Counted from the stretch's first letter, positions 7,358-15,928 are shown. The stretch: 64,000 nucleotides of DNA from CAWFNW01 sp963817405 (GCA_963817405.1 CAWFNW010000002.1:1-64000); one strand, 5' to 3'. Notes: generated from the sequence alone by a model not told the origin. Numbers and translations: made by a program.

Positions 7358-7459
7358 CTATCGGGCTACTGGTCGCGCCGCATCAATGACGAGCATCGCA
7401 TCGTGTACGCCGTGCGCGAGGGCGCCATTCTCATCGCACAGCTCCGGTACCACTACTGA
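7358..7459 (+). pseudogene. C-terminal remnant of a YoeB toxin
   Basis: The frame reads LSGYWSRRINDEHRIVYAVR EGAILIAQLRYHY then stop, the catalytic C-terminal third of Txe/YoeB toxins (S-R-R-I-N-D-E-H-R and the terminal R-Y-H-Y). No start or N-terminal half precedes it; the HTH gene ends 20 bp before. Its last ~29 bp overlap, on the other strand, the end of the acetyltransferase gene. It is a fossil of another TA module in this island. Confidence 0.7.
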
Positions 7460-7973
7460 GGGTCGCTACCGGCGGCGCCAGCTCCATCCGCTGCTCCAGC
7501 ACCTCGCGCCCCCAGGTGGTCCCTCGGCTCTCCTCCGTGACGTGGAAGCCGTGCTTCTCGTAGAGGTGCCGCGCGGCGTCGAGGCCCTCAAACGTCCACA
7601 GGTAGATGCGGTCGTAGTGGCGGCTGTGACAGAAGTCCATCGCGGTTTTCATGAGCCGGCTGCCGACACCTTGGTTTCGGAGCGCGTCCGACACGACGAA
7701 CCAGCGCAGGTGCGCGCCCTCAGCTGCGGCCTCGGCTGCGGCCTTGGCGCCGTCAATCGCGATGGCGCCCTCGATGCGGTTGTCGGCGATTGCGGTCCAG
7801 AAGCCGTCGCGCTCCTCGTCGAAGCGCTCCAGAAACGCGGCCAACTCGGTGGCGACCTTGGCCTCGAAGAAGCGGCCGAAGCCCCACTCGCGGTGGTAGT
7901 AGAGGGCGTGGAGCTCTGTCACTCGGCCGACGGCGCCGGGAGTGGAGCCGGGGATGATGCGGACATCGGGCAT
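7431..7973 (-). CDS. GNAT-family N-acetyltransferase
   Basis: A 180-residue GCN5-type acetyltransferase using acetyl-CoA. Motif A is present as LRWFVVSDALRNQGVGSRLM (R-x-x-G-x-G/A variant RNQGVGSRL), followed by DRIYLWTFEGLDAARHLYEK HGFHV, the motif B region. The N-terminal HALYYHREWGFGRFFEAKVA TELAAFLERF pattern is typical of MarR-associated or stand-alone GNAT proteins. The acceptor substrate cannot be told. It is a single gene with GGAGGCGGCC before ATG 7973; its 3' end overlaps the YoeB fossil on the other strand. Confidence 0.85.
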   Translation of the reverse strand: MPDVRIIPGSTPGAVGRVTELHALYYHREWGFGRFFEAKVATELAAFLERFDEERDGFWTAIADNRIEGAIAIDGAKAAAEAAAEGAHLRWFVVSDALRNQGVGSRLMKTAMDFCHSRHYDRIYLWTFEGLDAARHLYEKHGFHVTEESRGTTWGREVLEQRMELAPPVATLSSGTGAVR

Positions 7974-7989
7974 GGAGGCCGCCTCCGTC

Positions 7990-8254
7990 CTACTCGTAGT
8001 GACTCCACATGCGGAGCACCTTGACCACGTGCTCGTCGTCGAGCACCTGATACACGAGCCGGTGCTGGATGCTGATGCGTCGAGAATACGCGCCTGCGAG
8101 GTCGCCCACCAACTTCTCGTAGGGCGGTGGCGACTGATACGGGTTGGCGGCGAGCAGGTCGAGAAGCGTCTGCGCCTTTGGCTTCAGCCCAGCGCCGGCG
8201 AGGTTGCGGCGCGTCCTTCTGCGCTGCCTTCGTGTAGACGAGGCGCCAGCTCAC
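7990..8254 (-). CDS. yoeB: YoeB toxin (frameshifted)
   Basis: It starts SWRLVYTKAAQKDA at ATG 8254, then one extra base near 8212 (in GCGCCGC) shifts the frame; the rest reads RNLAGAGLKPKAQTLLDLLA ANPYQSPPPYEKLVGDLAGA YSRRISIQHRLVYQVLDDEH and ends VLRMWSHYE. Joined it is 87 residues, the normal YoeB size, with catalytic R/H/Y residues (S-R-R-I-S-I-Q-H-R, W-S-H-Y). YoeB cleaves mRNA at the ribosomal A site. Its ATG overlaps the antitoxin TGA (ATGA). Confidence 0.8.
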
Positions 8255-8496
8255 CAGTCGAGCTCATCTTCAAGGTCTGACACCGGCGCGGCCATGCCTT
8301 CGAGGATCGACTCGCGCATGCCGGGAATCGAGACCAGGTACAGCGTCTCCTGCACGGCGTCCCAGTCTTCTTGAGACACGAGAACCGCGGCGCCGCGCTT
8401 GCCGGTGATCTGGATGGGCTCGTGCGACTCCTGCACGCGATCGACCAGGCTGTAGAGATGCTTGCGGGCTTCCGTCGCAGTGTAGTTGGTGGTCAT
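8251..8496 (-). CDS. yefM: YefM antitoxin
   Basis: An 81-residue Phd/YefM protein: TNYTATEARKHLYSLVDRVQ, SHEPIQITGKRGAAVLVSQE DWDAVQETLYLVSIPGMRES. It dimerises, binds the operon promoter through its N-terminal half, and neutralises YoeB with the acidic C-terminus (VSDLEDELDW). It overlaps yoeB by four bases. GGGAGCGCC precedes the ATG, and a short palindromic TACGT-ACGTA segment around 8514-8532 is a plausible operator. Confidence 0.88.
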   Translation of the reverse strand: MTTNYTATEARKHLYSLVDRVQESHEPIQITGKRGAAVLVSQEDWDAVQETLYLVSIPGMRESILEGMAAPVSDLEDELDW

Positions 8497-8582
8497 GTGG
8501 CGCTCCCTTCACGTACGGGATAGCGTACGTCGCGGAACAGGGGGCGTCAACATGGTGAGGACCCGCGCCGGTCACGGCGACC

Positions 8583-8918
8583 TCAGTAGATGCACGCGTC
8601 CAGGACCGCCAGCACCTCGTCCAGCACGCCTTCTGGTGCGCTTCCGATTCGTTTTGCAGCCCTCGCCTGGAAGTCGATCGACTTCACCTGCTCGGCCATG
8701 ACGACGCCGGTCACCTCGACACCCTCGGGAATCGCCACGTGAAATGGGTAGTCGCGCCGCGTGCTGGTGATGGGGCAGACGATGCAGAGTCCGGTGTGCC
8801 TGTTGAAGAGGTCATTGCTGACCACGAGAGCGGGCCGGCGGCCGCGCTGCTCGTGACCGGACTGTGGGTCGAACGTGAGCGCGATGAGGTCGCCCTTGCG
8901 CGGGATGTAGGCTGCCAC
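8583..8918 (-). CDS. mazF: MazF-family endoribonuclease toxin
   Basis: A 111-residue PemK/MazF toxin: YIPRKGDLIALTFDPQSGHE, QRGRRPALVVSNDLFNRHTG, LCIVCPITSTRRDYPFHVAI, VTGVVMAEQVKSIDFQARAA. The G-D-L-I-x-L-x-F-D-P, R-P-A-L-V-V-S and P-I-T-S-T blocks are diagnostic. MazF cuts free mRNA at short sequence motifs. GTG 8918 is chosen as start because it overlaps the last base of the mazE stop (TAGTG); an earlier in-frame start would lie within mazE. Confidence 0.9.
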   Translation of the reverse strand: MAAYIPRKGDLIALTFDPQSGHEQRGRRPALVVSNDLFNRHTGLCIVCPITSTRRDYPFHVAIPEGVEVTGVVMAEQVKSIDFQARAAKRIGSAPEGVLDEVLAVLDACIY

Positions 8919-9166
8919 TACCAGACCTCCCGGCCCTCGGGAGGCCCCCACTCAAGCTCTCCGGGCGTGTAGTCCGCGGGAATCTCCCTGACCAGCTGCC
9001 CGAGATCCACGCCACCCCTCACGCGGCGGACCGGCGTCACCACGAGCACACCGTCGTGCGCGGACACGTCAACCGCGTCTCCCACGTCGATATCGACGCC
9101 AGCAAGAAGCTCCTTGCTCAGCCTGAGCCCCTGGCTGTTGCCCCACTTCTGCACCTTGGTGATCAT
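8918..9166 (-). CDS. mazE: MazE-family antitoxin
   Basis: An 82-residue AbrB/MazE-type swapped-hairpin antitoxin: MITKVQKWGNSQGLRLSKEL, DIDVGDAVDVSAHDGVLVVT, and an acidic tail (YTPGELEWGPPEGREVW) that inserts into MazF. The K-W-G-N-S-Q-G-x-R motif is classic. The ATG at 9166 follows GGGAGAGG. It overlaps mazF by one base. Confidence 0.9.
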   Translation of the reverse strand: MITKVQKWGNSQGLRLSKELLAGVDIDVGDAVDVSAHDGVLVVTPVRRVRGGVDLGQLVREIPADYTPGELEWGPPEGREVW

Positions 9167-9344
9167 GCCGGTCCTCTCCCTGCGGCTATCCGAAGTATAG
9201 CCCGTGCGCGCGGAGCGGGGCAAGCGCAGTGTTCGGCGCACCCCTCGGTGCGCTATTCTCTTGCGCATCGCGTCTGACGCGCGCCCGGAGCACTTCTGCT
9301 TCGGCGTCCGTCGAGCACCCACCCCCGGGGAGAGAGAGCACATC

Positions 9345-10928
9345 GTGAAACGACCGATCCGCCTGCTCGCACTACTGCTTGCCCTCGCGCTGAGCGTCGC
9401 GCCGCTCACCGGCTGCGGCGCCAAGGACGAACCCGGCGACGGCTCGGCCGACGGCGGCTCGGGCGCCACCTACGCCGAGACCTTCACGTTCGCGCAGGGC
9501 GCCGACCCTCGCGGCCTGGACCCGGCCCGCGTGGACGACCTGGAGTCGGCCAAGCCCATCGGCAACATCTACGAGGGCCTGACCAAGTACGCGCCCGACT
9601 CAACCGAGGTGCTGCCCAGCCTCGCCAAGGAGTGGGAGATCAGCCCCGACGGCTTGAGCTACACCTTCAAGCTCCAGGAGGGCGTGACGTTCCACGACGG
9701 CACGCCGTTCAACGCCGAGGCCGTGAAGTTCAACATCGACCGTCAGCTGCCGCCCAAGGTCGACGACGACATGCCGTACGCGGGCTTCACGTTCGGCACC
9801 GTGAAAGACGTCGTCGTGGTCGATCCGTACACGGTGCAGATCAATCTCACGCAGAGGAACACCGCGTTCCTCGCCAATCTGGCCATGAGCATGGCGGCAC
9901 CCATGGTGAGCCCAGCGGCGCTTGCGGCCGGGAACAACTCGGTCATGGAGGCGCCGGTTGGGACCGGGCCGTACACGTTCGTCGAATGGAACAAGGGCGA
10001 GAACGTCGTCCTGGTCCGCAACGACGACTACTGGGGCGAGAAGGCAAAGACCAAGAACATCGTCTTCCGGATCATCACCGACAACTCGGCGCGCGTGCTG
10101 GCGCTCAACAACGGTGAAGTGGACATGATCGACGGCATCGATGCCACGGTCGTCAACACGATCACGGAGGGCGGGAACAAGCTCTACGAGGCGCCCGGCA
10201 TGAACGTGAACTACATGGCCTTCAACACCACGACCGACATGTTCAAGTCAGCCGAGGCTCGGCGCGCCGTGTCGCAGGCGGTCAACGTGCCCGAGTTGGT
10301 GAAGAGCCTCTACCAGGGCTACTCCGAGGTGGCCACCACCATCCTGCCGACCTTCATGCCTGGCTACGACCCCGATGTGAAGCAGGCGGGATACGACCCC
10401 GAGGCCGCCCGCGCCGGCATTGCGGCGGCGGGCATCAAGAAGATCCACATGATCACGTACTCGAACCCGCGCCCGTACAACCCGATGACCGGCGCGTCTT
10501 TGGCCGCGGCGATCCAAGGCTACCTGCAGAAGGTGGGCGTCGAGTGCACGATCGACACCTTCGACTGGACCACGTACAAGGAGAAGGTCAAGGCCGGCGA
10601 CTACGACGTGGCCTTCTACGGCTGGATCGGCGACAACGGCGACCCGGACAACTTCCTCAACCTGCTGGCCGATCCGGAGCCGAATTTGAATATCGCGCGG
10701 TGGCAGGACCCGACGTACATCCGCATGATTCGCGATGCGCTGGCGATGCCCAACGGGGAGGTGCGCAACGACGCGTACGGCACGTGCGAGACGTACGTGG
10801 CCGAGCGCTCGGTGTGGCTGGTGCTGTCGCACGCGAAGCAGCAGGCGGGGTACCGGCCCGGCGTGTCGGGCTACGTCTACCACGCGACGGGGAACCTGTA
10901 CCTGCAGAATGTGGTGGTGGAGAAGTAG
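9345..10928 (+). CDS. Peptide ABC transporter substrate-binding lipoprotein 1
   Basis: A 527-residue family-5 extracellular binding protein that captures di- or oligopeptides for an ABC importer. Signal peptide KRPIRLLALLLALALSVAPL TGCG has a clear lipobox (LTGC). The mature protein holds FAQGADPRGLDPARVDDLES, LAKEWEISPDGLSYTFKLQE GVTFHDGTPFNAEAVKFNID and YGWIGDNGDPDNFLNLLADP, typical of DppA/OppA. The GTG at 9345 follows GGGGAGAGAGAG. It faces the transporter genes (minus strand) and is about three-quarters identical by eye to the second binding protein at 15993-17576, so it likely supplies an alternative ligand range to the same transporter. Confidence 0.93.
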   Translation: MKRPIRLLALLLALALSVAPLTGCGAKDEPGDGSADGGSGATYAETFTFAQGADPRGLDPARVDDLESAKPIGNIYEGLTKYAPDSTEVLPSLAKEWEISPDGLSYTFKLQEGVTFHDGTPFNAEAVKFNIDRQLPPKVDDDMPYAGFTFGTVKDVVVVDPYTVQINLTQRNTAFLANLAMSMAAPMVSPAALAAGNNSVMEAPVGTGPYTFVEWNKGENVVLVRNDDYWGEKAKTKNIVFRIITDNSARVLALNNGEVDMIDGIDATVVNTITEGGNKLYEAPGMNVNYMAFNTTTDMFKSAEARRAVSQAVNVPELVKSLYQGYSEVATTILPTFMPGYDPDVKQAGYDPEAARAGIAAAGIKKIHMITYSNPRPYNPMTGASLAAAIQGYLQKVGVECTIDTFDWTTYKEKVKAGDYDVAFYGWIGDNGDPDNFLNLLADPEPNLNIARWQDPTYIRMIRDALAMPNGEVRNDAYGTCETYVAERSVWLVLSHAKQQAGYRPGVSGYVYHATGNLYLQNVVVEK

Positions 10929-10929
10929 G

Positions 10930-11005
10930 GCGGGCGGGGCGGGGCGGGGCGGGGCGGGGCGGGGCGGGGCGGCGGGGCGGGGCGGGGCGGGGCGGGGCGG
11001 GGCGC
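10930..11005. repeat. (GGGGC)n simple repeat
   Basis: About 15 tandem copies of the pentamer GGGGC, interrupted once, starting two bases after the stop of the binding-protein gene. The G-rich strand is the coding strand, so a transcript end here would carry a G-quadruplex-prone tail. It separates the gene from the convergent HigB-HigA fusion (11012). Confidence 0.85.
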
Positions 11006-11011
11006 GGGCCG

Positions 11012-11674
11012 TTATGTTGAGGTGCGCTCCACGAGCTGGATCTTGAGATCGCAGCCGACCGCGTTGGCGTACTTCCTCAGCGTCCCGAGCGTTGGAGAGT
11101 GACGTCCGTCCGCGGCCTCCAGCCGGGAGACGAAGCTTGAGCTGGTTCCCATCCGGTGCGCGACCTCGTCCTGCGTGAGGCCGGCGCGAACGCGAGCCGC
11201 GACGAGCGCGCGCGCGATCAGGGCGCCCTCTTCAAGCGCCGCGTAGGCCTCATCGAAGCCCGGCTGCTTGGCGGCCGTGGCGAGGAACGCGGCGTGGTCG
11301 TGCGGGACTGGCACGTACTCGGTATCGGCCCGCCCCGGTCCCTGGCCCTTCGCCGCCTTGCGCGCCTTCGCCATTCTGCGAAGCGCCGTGGTTGCGTGTG
11401 GCGATTCGCGATCCACTCGGCCCAGACCTCTAAACGCGTCCAGAAGCATGATTTCGTTCTCCACGAGGGCGTAGAGCAGGTGGCCGTCGCCCTCGGACCC
11501 GCCGACCGGAAGTTCGAAGAGGCCGGTGCCGAGCGAGTGGGTGTGCGGGACTCGCAGCTTGGGACCCAGGTCTGTGAGGAGCGCGGCGGACCGAGCGAAG
11601 TCGGCCTGCATCCCCGGCGGCCATGACTGGATCTGCTGGAGCACGCGAGCGTGGGCGTAGCGGAGTGTGTACAT
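11012..11674 (-). CDS. HigB2-like toxin fused to XRE antitoxin
   Basis: One uninterrupted 220-residue frame combines both halves of a type II TA pair. Residues 1-105 match Gp49/HigB2-type toxins (MQADFARSAALLTDLGPKLR, GLFELPVGGSEGDGHLLYAL VENEIMLLDAFRG). Residues 130-220 match HigA2 antitoxins (FDEAYAALEEGALIARALVA, then HTH AGLTQDEVAHRMGTSSSFVS RLEAADGRHSPTLGTLRKYA). Normally these are separate genes. The link (RKAAKGQGPGRADTEYVPVP) is where a stop and restart would be expected. ATG 11674 lies 8 bp after AGGTGG. A lost stop by indel is possible, but a true fusion reads cleanly. Confidence 0.7.
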   Translation of the reverse strand: MYTLRYAHARVLQQIQSWPPGMQADFARSAALLTDLGPKLRVPHTHSLGTGLFELPVGGSEGDGHLLYALVENEIMLLDAFRGLGRVDRESPHATTALRRMAKARKAAKGQGPGRADTEYVPVPHDHAAFLATAAKQPGFDEAYAALEEGALIARALVAARVRAGLTQDEVAHRMGTSSSFVSRLEAADGRHSPTLGTLRKYANAVGCDLKIQLVERTST

Positions 11675-11742
11675 AGTCGTGACCACCTAACGTTCGGGGG
11701 CGTGCGGGATGCAGTTGAAGGCCATGCGGAGACTCTGTCGCA

Positions 11743-11786
11743 GAGTGTCTGAGAAGTTATCATATATGATAACTCTCCTGAGTGCT
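11743..11786. repeat. Dispersed palindrome, copy 4
   Basis: AGTGTCTGAGAAGTTATCAT, centre ATATGATAAC, right arm TCTCCTGAGTGCT. The core is perfect; the outer GACCCTCT is replaced. It begins four bases after the end of the transporter ATPase gene (stop at 11790-11792 on minus), so it could form the transcript 3' end there. Confidence 0.9.
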
Positions 11787-11789
11787 TGG

Positions 11790-12787
11790 CTAGGAGCTCT
11801 CCGCACTCGAGTGCAGATAGCACGATACGAAGTGGCCCGGCGAGACCTCCACCAGCTCCGGCATCACCGTGTCGCACGCGCAGCCCGCGCACCCGCTCTT
11901 GGCGTAGCAGCGGCTTGAGAAGCGGCAGCCGGGCGCCGGGTCGATGGGGCTGGAGACGTCCCCTTCAAGCAGGATGCGCTGCTTCGCGCTGCGCGGGATT
12001 GGTCACGGGGATCGCCGAGAGGAGCGCCCTGGTGTACGGGTGGAGCGGGTTGCGGTAGAGCTCCCGCTTTGGCGCCACCTCCACCAGGCGGCCGAGGTAC
12101 ATCACGCCTACTCGGTCACTGATGTGCTTGACCACGTTGAGGCCGTGGGCGATGAAGAGGTAGGTCAGGCCGAACTCGTCGGAGAGCTCGTCGAGGAGGT
12201 TCAGCACCTGCGCCTGGACGGACACGTCGAGCGCGGAGACCGGCTCGTCGCACACGATGAGCTTGGGCTCCATCGCAAGCGCTGCGCGCGATGCCGATGC
12301 GCTGGCGCTGGCCGCCGGAGAACTCGTGCGGGAAGCGGTTGCGGTAGTTGGCGGAGAGGCCGACCGCGTTGAGCAGGTAGCCCACTCGGTCATCGATCTT
12401 GTCGGGCGGCTGCAGGCGGTTGACTCGGATGGGCTCCGAGATGATGTCGCCCACCGTCATTCGCGGGTTGAGCGACGAGTACGGGTCCTGGAAGATGAGC
12501 TGGATCTCGCGGCAGTAGCGGCGGCGCTCCTTGGGCTTGAGCTTCGCCAGGTCGCGGCCGTCGTAGATGATCTCGCCGGCGGTGGGCGTGTAGAGGTCGA
12601 CCAGGAGCTTGCCGACGGTCGTCTTGCCGCAGCCGGACTCGCCCACCAGGCCGAACGTCTCGCCGGGGTAGATGTCCAGCGACAGGTCGTCGACGGCCTT
12701 GAGCACGGAGGTCGTGCGGCCGAGGAGGTCGGTGTCCATCGGGAAGAACTTGGAGAGGTGGCGGAGGGAGATCAGCGGCTGGGTCAC
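11790..12787 (-). CDS. Peptide ABC transporter ATPase, OppF/DppF type (two frameshifts)
   Basis: A ~330-residue ATPase powering peptide import. It opens LISLRHLSKFFPMDTDLLGR with Walker A FGLVGESGCGKTTVGKLL, Q-loop LIFQDPYSSLNPRMTVGDII, signature FSGGQRQRIGIAR. Near 12290 the frame shifts; it resumes LAMEPKLIVCDEPVSALDVS (Walker B) and ends the OppF-specific tail RNPLHPYTRALLSAIPVTNP. A second shift near 11982 restores LLEGDVSSPIDPAPGCRFSS RC and the cysteine-rich oligopeptide ATPase C-terminus (CYAKSGCAGCACDTVMPEL). The start GTG overlaps the OppD stop. Palindrome copy 4 follows directly. Confidence 0.85.
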
Positions 12788-13893
12788 GAGGGCTCACCGC
12801 CGGGGCGTGGGGGCGCGGCAGGGGCGGGGGCGGCGGCCGGGGTGGCGGGGGCGGCGTCGGGCGCGTAGAGGAAGCAGCGCAGCTTGTGGCCGTCGGCGAA
12901 CTCGACGAGCTCGGGCATGCTCGCCCACGCAGCGCGCCATCCGGCGGTCGCAGCGCGGAGCGAACGCGCAGCCCCTCGGCAGGTTGAGCGGGTTGGGAAC
13001 CATGCCGCGGATCATGTAGAGCGGCTCGTCGGACTCGGTGTCCTCCATGGTGGGGATGGACTCCAGCAGCCCGAGCGTGTAGGGGTGCAGCGGGCGCTCG
13101 AAGAGCTGCTCGCGCGGTGGCCTCCTCGACGACCTGCCCGCAGTACATCACGACGACGCGGTCGGCGGTCTCGGCCACCACGCCCAGGTCGTGGGTGATG
13201 AGGATGACGGCCATGCCGATCTTGTCGCGGAGCTCGGAGAGGAGCGCGAGGATCTGCGCCTGGATGGTCACGTCGAGGGCGGTCGTCGGCTCGTCGGCGA
13301 TGAGGAGGTCGGGATCGCACGCGAGCGCCATGGCGGTCATCACGCGCTGGCGCATGCCGCCGGACATCTGGTGCGGGTAGTCCTTGATGCGCTTCTCGGC
13401 CGACGGGATGCCCACGAGGCGCAGCATGTCGATGGCCCGCGCGACCGCGGCCTTGTGGTCGAGCTTCATGTGCGTCTGGATGCTCTCGATGAGCTGGTCC
13501 TCGATGGTGAAGACCGGGTTCAGCGAGGTCATCGGCTCCTGGAAGATCATCGAGATGTGGTTGCCGCGGATGTCGCGCATGTCGCTTGCGGAAAGCGCGA
13601 GCAGGTCCTGCCCCTTGTAGCAGACCTCGCCTGCCACGCACGCGGCCCGGCGGCTGCAGCAGGCGCAGCACCGAGAGCGCCGCGACGCTCTTGCCCGAGC
13701 CGGACTCGCCGACGATGGCGAGCACCTCGCGCTCGCGCACGGTGAAGCTCATGTCGCGGACCGCGTTGACGGTGCCGCGCTTCATGACGAAGTCGGTGGA
13801 AAGCCCGGTGACCTCGAGGAGGGTGGCGGCGGCGCGCGCGGCGGCGGCGGGCGGCGTGGGGGTCGTGGGGGTCGTGGGCATCGGGGCGCTCAC
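12784..13893 (-). CDS. Peptide ABC transporter ATPase, OppD/DppD type (three frameshifts)
   Basis: Walker A LAIVGESGSGKSVAALSVLR is in the first frame; near 13645 it shifts to VAGEVCYKGQDLLALSASDM, the Q-loop MIFQEPMTSLNPVFTIEDQL, signature YPHQMSGGMRQRVMTAMALA and Walker B DLLIADEPTTALDVTIQ, with ITHDLGVVAETADRVVVMY. Near 13115 it shifts to EQLFERPLHPYTLGLLESIP and MIRGMVPNPLNLPRGCAFAP RCD, and near 12915 to MPELVEFADGHKLRCFLYAP. Joined length is ~368 residues. It heterodimerises with the OppF-type ATPase; both ends overlap neighbours by 4 bp (GTGA). All breaks fall in GC runs. Confidence 0.85.
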
Positions 13894-14876
13894 TTGATCC
13901 GCGACTTGGGGTCGAGGGCGTCGCGCAGGCCGTCACCCAGCAGGTTGAACGCCAGCACCGTCGCGGTGATGGCCATGCCCGGGTAGAGCAGCGTGTGCGG
14001 CGCCTGGAAGATGAAGCCGCGCGCCCGGCCGAGCATGTCGCCCCACTCGGCCTGTGGCGGCTGCACGCCGAGGCCCAGGAAGCCGAGCGCCGCCGTGTCG
14101 AGGACCGCTGAGGAGATGCCGAGCGTCGCTCGGACGATGATCACGGAAAGCGCGTTGGGGAGCACGTGCCGGAAGATGATCCGGGTGTTGGTGAGGCCCA
14201 CCACGTGCGCGGCCGCGATGTAGTCGTTCTCCTTGATGGAGAGGATGTTGCCGCGAACGATTCGGGCGTACTCGGGAATCGACACGAGGCCGATCGCGAT
14301 CACCGCCTTGTCGATGCCCTTGCCAAGGGCCGCCATGAGCGTGATGGCCAGAAGGATCGACGGGACCGCGAGCATCATGTCCATCACGCGCATGATCGTG
14401 GTGTCGACCCAGCCGCCGACGTAGCCGGCGATCGAGCCCAGGATGATGCCGGTCGTGAGCGCGATTGAGACCGCCAGGAGACCGACGGTGAGGGACACGC
14501 GCGTGCCGGCGATCACTCGGCTGAAGATGTCCATGCCCAGCTGGTCGGTGCCGAACAGGTGCGCCGAGCTTGGCGGCTTGAGCGCGTTCGCCATGTTGGT
14601 CTCGATGGGGTTGTACGGCGTGATAGACGGGCCTGCGATCGCCAGGAAGACCAGGAAGGCGATGAAGACGAGGCTCACGAGCGCGGCGCGGTTCGCGCGG
14701 AGCGCGCGCCACATCTCGAGCCACTGGTTCTCGGGCTTCTCGTGGAAGGTCTCGTCGAACTCCGGGATGCCCCCGTCCGGCAAGAGCTCGCCAAGCGCCA
14801 TGGTCTCGTCGGCCAGGAGCGTCGTGGAGGACGGCTCTGGCAGCGGACCCTGGATGGGGCGGTCCCATTCGCTCAT
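13890..14876 (-). CDS. Peptide ABC transporter permease, OppC/DppC type
   Basis: A 328-residue inner-membrane permease. After a 60-residue cytoplasmic N-terminus the first membrane segment is AALVSLVFIAFLVFLAIAG; FGTDQLGMDIFSRVIAGTRV SLTVGLLAVSIALTTGIILG is the OppC signature. The EAA loop that contacts the ATPases is present near ARIVRGNILSIKENDYIAAA HVVGLTNTRIIFRHVLPNAL (E-N-D-Y-I-x-A-A...G). It ends AFNLLGDGLRDALDPKSRIK. Together with the OppB-type subunit it forms the channel. Its stop overlaps the OppD start by 4 bp. Confidence 0.93.
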   Translation of the reverse strand: MSEWDRPIQGPLPEPSSTTLLADETMALGELLPDGGIPEFDETFHEKPENQWLEMWRALRANRAALVSLVFIAFLVFLAIAGPSITPYNPIETNMANALKPPSSAHLFGTDQLGMDIFSRVIAGTRVSLTVGLLAVSIALTTGIILGSIAGYVGGWVDTTIMRVMDMMLAVPSILLAITLMAALGKGIDKAVIAIGLVSIPEYARIVRGNILSIKENDYIAAAHVVGLTNTRIIFRHVLPNALSVIIVRATLGISSAVLDTAALGFLGLGVQPPQAEWGDMLGRARGFIFQAPHTLLYPGMAITATVLAFNLLGDGLRDALDPKSRIK

Positions 14877-14878
14877 GG

Positions 14879-15898
14879 CTACCGCTCCTTGTTCGACGAG
14901 TACTTGATGCGCGGATCGAGGTACGCGTACACGAGGTCCGCGACCAGGTTGACGGTCACGAAGATGACCGCCACAAGGAGCACGATCCCCTGCACGATGG
15001 GGAAGTCGGATTTCAGGATGCTGTCGACGGTGAACTTGCCGATGCCCGGCCAGGAGAAGACGCTCTCGGTCAAGAGCGCGCCGCCGAGAAGCGCGCCGAA
15101 CTGCAGGCCGATCACCGTCGTCACCGGGATCATCGAGTTTCTGAGCGCGTGCTTCCCGACGACCTTCACTTCCGAGATGCCCTTCGCTCGGGCAGTGCGG
15201 ATGTAGTCCTGACCGAGGGATTCCAGCATCGCCGAGCGGGTCATGCGCGTGATGATCGCCATCGAGTACATGCCGAGCGCGAGCGCCGGCAGGATGAGGT
15301 GCTGGTAGGCGCTCTTGAAGGCCTCGCTGTTGCCGGAGATGAGCGCGTCGATCATGTAGAAACCGGTGACTTCCGTGGGCCTCAGCAGGACGTCGATGCG
15401 ACCGCCGGAGGGCAGCAGGTGCAGGAAGCCTGAGAAGAACATGATGAAGAGGATGCCGAGCCAGAAGATGGGAATCGAGACGCCCACGAGCGCGAGGAGC
15501 GATCCCGCCGCGTCAAAGATGGAGTTCTTCTTCACCGCCGCGATCACGCCCAAGAGGATGCCGAATAATGACGCGAAGATGATCGCTGCCACGGCAAGCT
15601 CGATCGTAGCCGGGAAGCGCGCGCCGATCTCCTTGGCGACGTCGGACTTCGAGTAGTACGACGTGCCGAGGTCACCCTTGAAGGCGCCGGCCAGATACTT
15701 CACGTACTGGGTCACGACCGGGTCGTTGAGGCCGTTCGCCTCGCGCCACACCTGCATCGACTGCTCGTTGGCGTGCTGCCCCAAGACGATGGGCGCGGGG
15801 TCGGGCGAGAAGACCCGCATCAGCGAGAACACGATGATAGACACCCCGATCATGACCGGAATGACCATCAGCACCCGCTTGATGACGTACTTCAGCAT
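14879..15898 (-). CDS. Peptide ABC transporter permease, OppB/DppB type
   Basis: A 339-residue permease with six predicted membrane segments: KRVLMVIPVMIGVSIIVFSL M near the start, ELAVAAIIFASLFGILLGVI, ALVGVSIPIFWLGILFIMFF SGFLHLLPSGG (the GVSIPxF motif), the EAA loop SAMLESLGQDYIRTARAKGI SEVKVVGKHALRNSMIPVTT, and FSWPGIGKFTVDSILKSDFP. Two bases separate it from the OppC start. It lies downstream of the binding-protein gene, from which it is separated by a strong hairpin. Confidence 0.93.
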   Translation of the reverse strand: MLKYVIKRVLMVIPVMIGVSIIVFSLMRVFSPDPAPIVLGQHANEQSMQVWREANGLNDPVVTQYVKYLAGAFKGDLGTSYYSKSDVAKEIGARFPATIELAVAAIIFASLFGILLGVIAAVKKNSIFDAAGSLLALVGVSIPIFWLGILFIMFFSGFLHLLPSGGRIDVLLRPTEVTGFYMIDALISGNSEAFKSAYQHLILPALALGMYSMAIITRMTRSAMLESLGQDYIRTARAKGISEVKVVGKHALRNSMIPVTTVIGLQFGALLGGALLTESVFSWPGIGKFTVDSILKSDFPIVQGIVLLVAVIFVTVNLVADLVYAYLDPRIKYSSNKER

Positions 15899-15928
15899 GT
15901 CGTGAGGCCTTCGTCGGGCTCAGCGAAT

